Assembly (NCBI RefSeq): GCF_014904705.1 | Contig: NZ_JACZCQ010000011.1 | Coordinates: 62,001 to 126,000 of the forward strand | Source: Nisaea sediminum | Lineage (GTDB): Bacteria; Pseudomonadota; Alphaproteobacteria; Thalassobaculales; Thalassobaculaceae | Reading direction: 5' to 3' | Length of the DNA: 64,000 nucleotides | Notes under the pieces: model-generated | Told to the model about the DNA's origin: nothing | Seen by the model: the letters and a program-made list of their open reading frames with translations, nothing else | Database searches by the model: none | Made by a program: the position numbers and the translations under genes | In this document: positions 35,166-42,681 of the stretch, in pieces | How the letters are laid out: the number at the start of each line of letters is the position of its first letter | Numbering within the stretch: position 1 is the first letter of the stretch

Positions 35166-36109
35166 CAGTAACGGATCCTCGGGTCGAAGAGCGTGTAGGA
35201 CAGGTCGATCAGCAGGTTGATCAGGATATAGATGAAGCTGAAGAACAGGATCAGCCCCTGGATCACCGGATAGTCACGGGCCAGCACGGCGTCGAGCACG
35301 AGGCGCCCGAGGCCCGGGATGTTGAAGACCGACTCGGTGACCACCACGCCGCCGATCAGCAACGCGATGCCGACACCGATCACGGTGACGATCGGCACCG
35401 CCGCATTGCGCAGCGCGTGATGGATCAGGATCTTCCATTCCGACTGGCCCTTCGCGCGGGCGGTCCGGACATAATCCTCTTCCAGAACCTCCATGACGGA
35501 GGCGCGGGTCATGCGCGCGATGAGGGCGATGAAGATGACGGAGAGCGCCATCACCGGAAGCACCATGTGCCGGAGAAAGGTCAGCAACCCGTGGTCGAAG
35601 GGCGATTTATAGCCCTGCACCGGTAATATCTTCAGCCACATCGCCAGTACATAGATCAGGCAATAGGCGAGGACGAAGACGGGAACGGAAAAGCCCCCGA
35701 CGGAAAACAGCATGACCACGCGGTCTACGAGCGAGCCCGACTTCCAGGCCGCGATGGTCCCGAGCGGCACCGCGACGGCGACGGCGAACAGGATCGTGCA
35801 AAGCGACAGCAACAGCGTCGGCTCGATGCGCTGTCCGATCAGCTCGACCACGGGCTTCTTCGAAAAGATGGCCGTGCCGAGGTCGCCTGAGGCGAGTTGC
35901 ATCATCCAGTGCCAGAGCTGCACGGGGATCGGATCGTTGAGGCCGAGCTGGGTGCGGATCCGCTCCACATCCTCGGCCGTCGCGTAGTCTCCGGCGATCA
36001 CCGCCGCCGGGTCTCCCGGCGCGAGGCGCAGCAGCATGAAGACGAGGACCGCGACGATCGCCATCACCGGGATGGTCGAGAGCACGCGCTTCAGCACATA
36101 GGTCAGCAT
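35165..36109 (-). CDS. Peptide ABC transporter permease, DppB type
   Basis: A 314-residue inner-membrane permease starting with the family's typical MLTYVLKRVLSTIPVM. About six membrane helices, the EAA loop (LEEDYVRTARAKGQSEWKIL) and the RLAPGDPA segment are seen. The ATG at 36109 is preferred over an earlier in-frame GTG (36121) because GAGGAG lies 11 bases upstream of the ATG, whereas it nearly touches the GTG. Downstream of the substrate-binding-protein gene, with a hairpin between them. Confidence 0.92.
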   Translation of the reverse strand: MLTYVLKRVLSTIPVMAIVAVLVFMLLRLAPGDPAAVIAGDYATAEDVERIRTQLGLNDPIPVQLWHWMMQLASGDLGTAIFSKKPVVELIGQRIEPTLLLSLCTILFAVAVAVPLGTIAAWKSGSLVDRVVMLFSVGGFSVPVFVLAYCLIYVLAMWLKILPVQGYKSPFDHGLLTFLRHMVLPVMALSVIFIALIARMTRASVMEVLEEDYVRTARAKGQSEWKILIHHALRNAAVPIVTVIGVGIALLIGGVVVTESVFNIPGLGRLVLDAVLARDYPVIQGLILFFSFIYILINLLIDLSYTLFDPRIRY

Positions 36110-36184
36110 GGAAATGCTCACTCCTCAAAGCCATCACGCGAGATCCGCCCGGAAAGGCGGCCTCGCGGAGGCATTGCAGAGGCA

Positions 36185-36208
36185 CCGCCCGGGACCAGGC
36201 CCGGGCGG
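36185..36208 (-). terminator. Hairpin between binding-protein and permease genes
   Basis: A nine-pair GC stem, CCGCCCGGG (36185-36193) with CCCGGGCGG (36200-36208), has a 6-base loop and no T-run. Such hairpins often protect the upstream binding-protein mRNA, giving excess of it over the permeases. It is more a processing or attenuation element than a full terminator. Confidence 0.6.
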
Positions 36209-36225
36209 CTCCTTCAGATGGGATG

Positions 36226-37806
36226 TCAGTCGACCGACAGGTTCCAGAAGAACTGAACCGGCGACTTGATCAGGCCCTTCACGTTGTTCCGGTAGGCAAC
36301 CGGAACGAAGAACTGACCGAGCTGACCGGACGCACCGATCTTCCAGAGGCGCTCCTGCACCTTGTGGCCGGCGGCGATCTTCGCTTCCTGACTCGTGGCA
36401 TTGGCGAAGGCGGCGCGCGCCTTTTCCAGCTCCTCGTCGGTCGGCCAGCCGAACCAGCCCTTGGCCGGATCGCCGGAGAAGGCAATCGCCATGGGGTCGA
36501 TCACGTCGGCTCCGATCCACCAGGTGTGGAAGATATTCCAGCCGCCCTCGGACACCGGGTCGCGCTTGGCCCGGCGGGAGGTCAGCGTGGACCAGTCCAT
36601 CGCCTGCATGTCGACGTTGAAGCCGGCCTTGCGCAGCTTTTCGCCGGTGATCAGGGTGAAGGCGGAAAGCACGGGGATGTCGGTCGGATGCATGATCACG
36701 ACCGGCGTGCCGTCATAGCCCGCGGCCTTGAGCGCAGCGGCAGCCTTCTCGGTATCGCCCGTCTTGATGCTGTCGGCAGCGACCTCGGAGGCGAGCGGCG
36801 TGCCGCACGGATAAACCGAGTAGCAGGTCTTCCAGAACTGCGGATCGCCGATCGCGCCCGCCAGATAGTCTTCCTGCTTCATGGCCATGAGCGCGGCCTG
36901 CCGGATCTCGACCTTGTCGAACGGCGGCAACAGGTGGTTGAAACGCGCGAAGCCGATATTGCCGAGCGGGTCATTGACCTCGACGGTCACGCCTTCCGCC
37001 GCGGAAAGCAGCGGCATCAGGTCGGTCGAGGGCTGTTCGAAGTAATCGATCTCGCCCGCGATCAGCGCGTTCATCGCCGTGGTCTGGTCCGGGAAGTAGG
37101 TCCAGATCACCTTGTCGACCTTGGCGATCTTGCCGCCTGAGGCCGCGGACGGCGCTTCCTTGCGCGGCACGTAACCGTCGAACTTGGTGTAGACCACGGT
37201 CGAGCCCGGGACCCACTGATCCGCCTCGAACTTGAACGGGCCGGAGCCGATATGCTCGGAGATCTGCTCGAACGGGTCGGTCGCCGCGATGCGCGCCGGC
37301 ATGATGAACGGCACGTTGGAGGAGATCTTGCCGATCGACTCCAGAACAAGGCCGTAGGCGCTCTTCAGCTTGAACTGGAAGGTCTTGTCGTCGACCGCGA
37401 CCATCTCGTCCATCTGCTCCATGAGCTTCTGGCCCATGCCGTCGCGTGCCCCCCAGCGCTTGAGGGAAGCAATCACGTCGGTCGAGGTCACCGCTGCGCC
37501 ATCGTGGAACTTGAGGCCGTCGCGGAGCTTGAAGGTCCAGACCTTGCCGTCCGAGGAGGTCTCCCAGGTGTCGACCATCTGCGGCTGCGGTTTGAAGTTC
37601 TCATCCATCGCAAAGAGCGTGTCATAGATGAGATAGGCATGGTTGCGGGTGATGTAGGCCGTCGTCCAGATCGGATCGAGGTTCTTGAGGTCCGCGTGCG
37701 GGATGACCCGCAGTACTTTTTCAGCGCTTGCCAACGTCGGCGCGCCTGCCAATGGCAGGGCCATGGCGACGAGAGCCAGAAGGCTGCGTCGAGTCCAACC
37801 AATCAT
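36226..37806 (-). CDS. Peptide/solute ABC transporter substrate-binding protein (family 5)
   Basis: A 526-residue periplasmic protein that delivers solute to the importer. The signal peptide contains TRRSLLALVAMALPLAG and ends ASA near residue 28; the twin arginine suggests Tat export. SBP family 5 features include VWTFKLRDGLKFHDGAAVTS and IGSGPFKFE. Members bind oligopeptides, dipeptides, nickel or other compounds, so the substrate is not deduced. It heads the four-gene ABC operon, separated from the rest by a hairpin. Confidence 0.92.
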   Translation of the reverse strand: MIGWTRRSLLALVAMALPLAGAPTLASAEKVLRVIPHADLKNLDPIWTTAYITRNHAYLIYDTLFAMDENFKPQPQMVDTWETSSDGKVWTFKLRDGLKFHDGAAVTSTDVIASLKRWGARDGMGQKLMEQMDEMVAVDDKTFQFKLKSAYGLVLESIGKISSNVPFIMPARIAATDPFEQISEHIGSGPFKFEADQWVPGSTVVYTKFDGYVPRKEAPSAASGGKIAKVDKVIWTYFPDQTTAMNALIAGEIDYFEQPSTDLMPLLSAAEGVTVEVNDPLGNIGFARFNHLLPPFDKVEIRQAALMAMKQEDYLAGAIGDPQFWKTCYSVYPCGTPLASEVAADSIKTGDTEKAAAALKAAGYDGTPVVIMHPTDIPVLSAFTLITGEKLRKAGFNVDMQAMDWSTLTSRRAKRDPVSEGGWNIFHTWWIGADVIDPMAIAFSGDPAKGWFGWPTDEELEKARAAFANATSQEAKIAAGHKVQERLWKIGASGQLGQFFVPVAYRNNVKGLIKSPVQFFWNLSVD

Positions 37807-37980
37807 CTTTTTATCCCCTGTTCTGATTTTTACTCGGAGAGCGCGGGGTTGGCCCCGTCTTTACCGTCTTATGACCATATGTTTTGCATCGCACCATCAC
37901 CGAGTCAATGAAACCTGGGGGCCGCAAGCGCTCGTAAAGAGGAAATAGTCTGATCGCGCAGAAGCAGCACGGGCCAGCAG

Positions 37981-38607
37981 TCAGGCTTCCACCGCGCGCA
38001 TCTCTCCGACGCCCTGACGGATGATCTGGAACGAGGACCAGCAGAACAGCCCCGCCATGATCCCGGCGACGATCAGATCCGGCCAGCCGGTGCCGGTCTG
38101 CCAGACACCGGCGGCGGCCAGTACGACGGCGATATTGCCGATCGCGTCGTTGCGCGAGCAGAGCCAGACCGAGCGGACATTCGCATCCCCGTCGCGGAAA
38201 CGGAACAACAGGCCTACGCTCGCCATGTTCGCGACGAAGGCAATCACCCCGATCGTGGTCATGATGGCCGCTTCCGGAACACCAAGCACCAGCACCTGGT
38301 AGGCGGTCGAGCCAAACACCCAGAGCCCCATGCAGGCAAGCGACACCCCCTTGAAGAGGGCCGCGCCGGCCCGCACTTTCGCCGCCTTGCCGATGACATA
38401 AAAACTGAGCGCGTAAGTCGCGGTGTCGGCGAGGAAATCGAGCGCGTCCGCCTTTAGCGCCATCGAGCCGGCACCGAACCCGGCCGCCATCTCGATGAAG
38501 AACATGGCGCCGTTGATCAGGATCACCGCCCAGAGCGCGCGCCGGTAGGCCGGCGACATGCCTTCGAAAACAACCCCGTCATGATCGTGACCGCAACAGC
38601 CGGACAT
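37981..38607 (-). CDS. Compact cation diffusion facilitator (CDF) metal transporter
   Basis: A 208-residue membrane protein with about six helices and no C-terminal cytoplasmic domain. Metal-binding start SGCCGHDHDG, then KADALDFLAD in the second helix (D-x3-D as in bacterial YiiP), and SRNDAIGN in the fifth helix, where CDF proteins usually have H-x3-D. That change may alter ion choice. The ATG at 38607 is chosen because GAGGAG lies 7 bases upstream, although longer starts are possible. It is transcribed from a MerR-type promoter and is probably an exporter of zinc, cadmium or a similar metal. Confidence 0.8.
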   Translation of the reverse strand: MSGCCGHDHDGVVFEGMSPAYRRALWAVILINGAMFFIEMAAGFGAGSMALKADALDFLADTATYALSFYVIGKAAKVRAGAALFKGVSLACMGLWVFGSTAYQVLVLGVPEAAIMTTIGVIAFVANMASVGLLFRFRDGDANVRSVWLCSRNDAIGNIAVVLAAAGVWQTGTGWPDLIVAGIMAGLFCWSSFQIIRQGVGEMRAVEA

Positions 38608-38641
38608 CGGTCCGCTCCTCGACATTTCCTTCGATGGGTCC

Positions 38642-38672
38642 AATATGGGAGCTACAGCGACTGTAGGTTCAA
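38642..38672 (-). promoter_or_regulatory. MerR-type promoter of the CDF gene
   Basis: On the minus strand TTGAAC (38672-38667) and CATATT (38647-38642) are separated by 19 bases, the overlong spacer that MerR activators correct by twisting DNA. The spacer contains the perfect inverted repeat CTACAG-TCG-CTGTAG (38666-38652), placed as expected for a MerR dimer. Confidence 0.88.
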
Positions 38673-38689
38673 GAGGGAAATCCACAGCC

Positions 38690-39160
38690 ATGTCCGGTAC
38701 CATCCCGTTTTATCCGATCGGCGATCTGGCGAAGCGCACCGGCACCAAGGTGCAGACCATCCGCTACTACGAGAGCATCGGCCTGCTCCCGGAGCCCGCG
38801 CGCACCGCCGGCAACCAGAGGATCTACGGTCAGGACCAGCTCGACCGGCTGGCATTCATCAAGCATGCGCGCGATTTCGGCTTCCCGCTCGATGCGATCC
38901 GCGAACTGCTGGACATGACCGACCGGCCTGCCGCCTCCTGCGCCGAGGCGGACGCGCTCTGCCGGCGGCATCTGACGGAAGTGCGCCGCAGAATCGGCCG
39001 GCTTCAGGCTCTGGAAGGCGAGCTGGAGAGGATGGTGGAGACATGCTCGCACGGGACCGTCGCCGATTGCAGGGTGATCAGCGTGCTGTCAGATCACGAG
39101 AAGTGCTGCGCCGACGAACATGAGCCCGTGGAGACGATGCCGTACAAGGCCCCGGCCTAA
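38690..39160 (+). CDS. MerR family metal-responsive activator (ZntR/CadR-like)
   Basis: A 156-residue activator with the N-terminal winged helix PIGDLAKRTGTKVQTIRYYE (9-28). Its metal site fits the ZntR/CadR group: C84 at the start of the dimer helix, then C119 and C127 with seven residues between, H121 nearby, and C139-C140 in the tail. Seven-residue spacing also occurs in CueR, but CueR lacks a cysteine at the C84 position, so a divalent metal is more likely. It is divergent from the CDF gene and should bind the 19-base-spacer promoter between them. Confidence 0.88.
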   Translation: MSGTIPFYPIGDLAKRTGTKVQTIRYYESIGLLPEPARTAGNQRIYGQDQLDRLAFIKHARDFGFPLDAIRELLDMTDRPAASCAEADALCRRHLTEVRRRIGRLQALEGELERMVETCSHGTVADCRVISVLSDHEKCCADEHEPVETMPYKAPA

Positions 39161-39399
39161 AGCTCGTCGTCGGGATCGATCTCCCGCTCGTCGTAGCCAT
39201 GCTTCGAGCTGTAGAAGGCGAGCCACATCAGCCCGCCGCCGAGTAGCAGCGTGAAAACCGAGCCCGCGGCGAGCGCGATGAAGCCGTGAATGCTCATCAC
39301 AACCTCGCCGTCGACCGAGAACCAGAGCTCCCACACCCCCCAGAGCGCGAAGCCGAGCAGAGCGAAGAGCGAGACCGCGAGAAGGATGATGTTGCGCAT
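39157..39399 (-). CDS. Small two-helix membrane protein
   Basis: An 80-residue hypothetical protein with two hydrophobic helices (IILLAVSLFALLGFALWGVW at 4-23 and FIALAAGSVFTLLLGGGLMW at 40-59), each near 20 residues, and an acidic hydrophilic tail (REIDPDDEL). Good composition and length for a real small membrane protein; similar short proteins occur in related genomes, function unknown. Its stop overlaps the convergent merR stop by 4 bases. Confidence 0.65.
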   Translation of the reverse strand: MRNIILLAVSLFALLGFALWGVWELWFSVDGEVVMSIHGFIALAAGSVFTLLLGGGLMWLAFYSSKHGYDEREIDPDDEL

Positions 39400-39478
39400 C
39401 GCGTAAAACCTGTATGGATTTGACCAATATCAGTTCCGGGCGCACTCTCGCCCGAAACAGCGAAAACGGGAACAGGTC

Positions 39479-40183
39479 ATGACGTGGTCTATCGTCGCAC
39501 GGGAACCGGAGACAGGCCGCTTCGGCATCGCCATCTCCACCTGCGCCTTCGCTGTCGGCGCCATCTGCCCCTGGGCGCGGGCCGGAACCGGCGCGATTTC
39601 TACTCAGGCTCACACCAACCCGATGCATGGCGCGCTCGGCATCGATCTGATGGCGAAAGGTCTGCCGGTCGGGGAAGCGCTCCGGATGACGCTCGGCCAT
39701 GACGAGGGCCGGGACATCCGGCAGGTGCACGGGGTCGATGCGCGCGGCAACACCTTCACCCACACCGGGGCCGCCTGCGTCGACTGGTGCGGACATGCCT
39801 CGGGCGAGAACGTCACCGTCGCCGGCAACATGCTGGCCGGCCCGGCGGTCGTCGCCGACACGCTGGCACGTTACGAGGCTTCCGCCAGCCTCGAGTTCGG
39901 CGACCGCCTGCTGACGGCGCTCGAAGCCGGCGCGGCCGCCGGAGGCGACAAGCGGGGCAAGCAATCCGCTGCCCTGATCATCCAGGGAAGCGAGCCCTAC
40001 CGGGAAGCGGACATCCGCGTCGACGACCATGCCGAACCGATCGCCGAACTGCGCCGCCTGTTCACGATCTACGCCGAGACGCGACGGGCCTATATGCAAA
40101 CCATGGGACGGACGCAGGATTTCTCCGGCATCGTTGATCATGCGGAGCGGGACGCGTTTGTTCTGGCTCGAAGAAAACGCTGA
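39479..40183 (+). CDS. DUF1028 protein, Ntn-hydrolase fold
   Basis: A 234-residue cytoplasmic protein of the DUF1028 family. It starts MTWSIVAREPETGRFGIAIST, with AVGAICPWARAGTGAISTQAHTN. Family members resemble proteasome-type Ntn-hydrolases in fold, and a biochemical role is not settled. The next stop is 3 bases before the convergent gene's stop at 40186, and no co-directional partner is close. Confidence 0.85.
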   Translation: MTWSIVAREPETGRFGIAISTCAFAVGAICPWARAGTGAISTQAHTNPMHGALGIDLMAKGLPVGEALRMTLGHDEGRDIRQVHGVDARGNTFTHTGAACVDWCGHASGENVTVAGNMLAGPAVVADTLARYEASASLEFGDRLLTALEAGAAAGGDKRGKQSAALIIQGSEPYREADIRVDDHAEPIAELRRLFTIYAETRRAYMQTMGRTQDFSGIVDHAERDAFVLARRKR

Positions 40184-40185
40184 TC

Positions 40186-40971
40186 TTACTTCTGGTTCTT
40201 GGGAAACGCGTCGTACCCCCGGACCCGGTGCGTCACCGAATGCTCCCGGTCTATCTCGCCGAGCGGGCATATATCCCAGTTCCAGCTCTCGCCACCCTCC
40301 GGCAACGAAACGTCATGCAGCGCGGAGATGGTCGCTGTCTCGGCGCCGGCCCGGTCGCGGATGATGCGGGCCTCGTCGGTGATCAGCGCCGCCGGGCAGG
40401 CGAAGGACGCGAGATAGTCGAGATGCGCGCGGACGAGCTTCCGCCCCAGCTCTTCGCTCGCCTCCTCGGTTTGCCCGAAGCGCTCTTCCAGATATTCGTT
40501 CGGCACGATCGAGAGCTGGGAGAGTACGTTCGCGGAAACAACGAGGGAAATCGACGGATCGTCGAGATAGGCCGTCGGCAGCGAAACCTCCGTCGTGCCG
40601 CCCGCAAGCGCTTCCAGGGAATTGGTCACGTCCAACGTCGCGAGTTTCAGCCTGGGAACCTGGCGTGCGACCTGACGGGCCGGCCCCATGAAGAGAAGAT
40701 CCGCCAAGATGACCCGCTTGAATTCGGCCAGTAGATCGGCAAGCGGAATATCGTAGAGCAGCCCGGCGCCGAAGATGAGCACTGTATCTCGTGTCTCGCA
40801 TCGTTCCGCCGCCGCGAGGATCAAGTTCCGGCTCCGGTCGAGATGCGACGCCCACGCGTCCCGGTTACGCCGATACCGGCTCTCGATCCCGACACATTCC
40901 CGAAGGAACCCCATGCGCCGATAGGGCTGCGGGCAAGGAGTTGTGAGATAAGTGAAAGCTTCGCGCAGCAT
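40186..40971 (-). CDS. Hypothetical protein with a methyltransferase-like Rossmann core
   Basis: A 261-residue protein I do not recognise. TVLIFGAGLLYDIPLADLL (about 63-81) followed by RVILADLLFMG looks like motif I and II of a class I SAM-dependent methyltransferase, with GAG in place of the usual glycine triad. SLVVSANVLSQLSIVPNEY resembles the following acceptor-loop strand. It lacks a clear catalytic motif, so enzyme activity is not asserted. N terminus is helical with many Arg/Tyr. Converges on the DUF1028 gene with 2 bases between stops. Confidence 0.6.
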   Translation of the reverse strand: MLREAFTYLTTPCPQPYRRMGFLRECVGIESRYRRNRDAWASHLDRSRNLILAAAERCETRDTVLIFGAGLLYDIPLADLLAEFKRVILADLLFMGPARQVARQVPRLKLATLDVTNSLEALAGGTTEVSLPTAYLDDPSISLVVSANVLSQLSIVPNEYLEERFGQTEEASEELGRKLVRAHLDYLASFACPAALITDEARIIRDRAGAETATISALHDVSLPEGGESWNWDICPLGEIDREHSVTHRVRGYDAFPKNQK

Positions 40972-41026
40972 ACGCCAATGCTAGTGCGGAGGCCGCCGCG
41001 CTCCAAGCACGCGGGTCCGCCGCAGC

Positions 41027-41632
41027 TCAATTGTTCGCGCTGACCCAGACGGACTTCACGCTCACCAAACCCGACGCATCGAGATTTTCGGCAAGGGCAG
41101 CCGCGCGCGCCGCATCCAAATCCTGCTTTACGTCAATCTCGACAGGGATATTCCAGGCATCAATGTCGAAAGACCCGATGTAAGAAACAGTGCCGCTTTT
41201 GACCTCAAAGAGATAAGGGGCCCGGAGGTCATATCCGCCGCCATCTCGTTTGATGTATTTGGCGAGCCTCGTTGTCTCTGTTCCCTGTGCGCCGCCACCG
41301 CGGACAAGAACGTTCTCGAGAAAATAATGCCCGGCCTGGACTGGAACGACGTGGTAGGTCCATCCGTCCTCGGATTCCACCCAGAGCTGTTTTCGGAATC
41401 TCTTCGGTCCGGTATCTTTGGCGCGCATTACCTGAACCCGCGCCTCGAGGTTCTTTGCCAAAGCTGTAAAGCCGGACGTCCGATGTTCCGGATAGACGCG
41501 GAGCCCGACGACGATATGCGCTTCCGGCGGCTCCCCGTTGACGGTTCCGACGCATCCCGATGCCAGCACGGCAATCGCACATATCTTCAGGAATACAGCT
41601 ACAGAGCGGACGCTGTTCAGTTTCTGCGCCAC
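41027..41632 (-). CDS. Putative lipoprotein, paired with the next gene (downstream member)
   Basis: A 201-residue protein. A type II signal peptide ends in the lipobox VLASGC, so the cysteine near residue 27 would be lipidated. The mature region has beta-strand character (HIVVGLRVYP, WTYHVVPVQAGHYFLENVLV, YLFEVKSGTVSYIGSFDID) and a helical end. No family name is recognised. It lies 2 bases downstream of a second lipoprotein on the same strand. Several blocks match that protein in order: AGHY-FLE against AGDW-VFE, and F-V-x-x-G-x-V-x-Y-I/L-G. The pair therefore looks like diverged paralogues. Confidence 0.6.
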   Translation of the reverse strand: MAQKLNSVRSVAVFLKICAIAVLASGCVGTVNGEPPEAHIVVGLRVYPEHRTSGFTALAKNLEARVQVMRAKDTGPKRFRKQLWVESEDGWTYHVVPVQAGHYFLENVLVRGGGAQGTETTRLAKYIKRDGGGYDLRAPYLFEVKSGTVSYIGSFDIDAWNIPVEIDVKQDLDAARAAALAENLDASGLVSVKSVWVSANN

Positions 41633-41634
41633 GA

Positions 41635-42510
41635 TTATTTCCTCCGAATAAAGCGGTACTGGACCGTCGAGAGATCCGCTTTGCCCGCCAGCCTTTCCTT
41701 CATTCTGTCCGGGTGAAATTCGAAGGTGTATTTGAACGGGCTGGCTACGTAATAGTAATTATCGGAGTATTTTGGATTGGTTTCGTAGTCTTCGGCATAG
41801 ATGAGACGGCGATCGTTCTTCTCTTCGATCGAGAATTTGCCGACCACATCTCCAAGATAGACCGTTTCTCCAGGGGCCACGTGGAAAGTGAGCGCCTTAT
41901 CCGGAATCTCGCCCTTCTTGAACTGGAGATGATGTTTTCGCGTGATTTTCCCGCGCGCGCCGGGGAACATGATCGTCTTCAAGATCATTCTCTCGAAGAC
42001 CCAGTCGCCCGCCGGAATTTCGTACAGGTCGTAGACTATATATCCCGTGTCAGTCCTCGCTTCGGGAGAATTATAGTCGTTGAAGGTTCCTGCGGCCCCG
42101 GCAAGCGTCCCGAGAGACATGACCATCATCGCCGGAGTAATTTCCGCCCGTTTGTCCAGAACATCGAACCTGAGGTCGACGGAAAGAGACCGTTCCCGGT
42201 CTCCGTATCGCCAAGCGCGCGGAACAGTGCCTTCGGCGGGATCGTATTTCCGGAAAATCAGTTCCGGTCCACTCTGGATCTGGCGAATACCGATCTCCGT
42301 AGTCCAAACGCTCTCTTCCTGCATCCGGCTTCGATAGGCCTCGAGGCCTTGCGCCCTGACTTCTCTGCCGAAGATCACGTGCGCAGTGCCGGCCTCTCCA
42401 CTTGCCTCGCTCTCGGTGCCGGGAGGCGTCGTAACACATCCACAGAGCACCGCTGCTGCAAGGATGGGTAACAACGCGCTGCGCACCCTGATTCCTGAGA
42501 TCGAATTCAA
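41635..42510 (-). CDS. Putative lipoprotein, paired with the next gene (upstream member)
   Basis: A 291-residue protein. The signal peptide ends in AVLCGC, giving a lipidated cysteine near residue 25. The mature part carries AHVIFGREVRAQG, a central YIVYDLYEIPAGDWVFERMI, FHVAPGETVYLGDVVGKFSI, and a positively charged end. Not recognised as a named family, though the V-x-x-G-x-x-Y/V-G beta pattern resembles small surface domains of the DUF2846 kind. It is the first gene of a two-gene lipoprotein unit. A plausible promoter (TTGCTC, 16-base spacer, TATTCT on the minus strand) lies in the AT-rich stretch just upstream. Confidence 0.6.
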   Translation of the reverse strand: MNSISGIRVRSALLPILAAAVLCGCVTTPPGTESEASGEAGTAHVIFGREVRAQGLEAYRSRMQEESVWTTEIGIRQIQSGPELIFRKYDPAEGTVPRAWRYGDRERSLSVDLRFDVLDKRAEITPAMMVMSLGTLAGAAGTFNDYNSPEARTDTGYIVYDLYEIPAGDWVFERMILKTIMFPGARGKITRKHHLQFKKGEIPDKALTFHVAPGETVYLGDVVGKFSIEEKNDRRLIYAEDYETNPKYSDNYYYVASPFKYTFEFHPDRMKERLAGKADLSTVQYRFIRRK

Positions 42511-42681
42511 TTAGCTCCCTCCACACGCTACATCAGAGAGAATACAAAAATACGACACGCGAGCAAAAATATCTACCTTTTCAATCACTTCGATCAAACC
42601 GAAAAGCCATTCCCGCAAATGGGAGATATCCCACGCAAGCGCGCGGCGGTGATGGAGGAAAGAGCCACGTGCCCGCCAGTA

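Noticed and set aside
37807-37980. Possible small gene in the gap between the binding-protein and CDF genes
   Set aside because: No frame with a start, ribosome site and coding-like composition was found.
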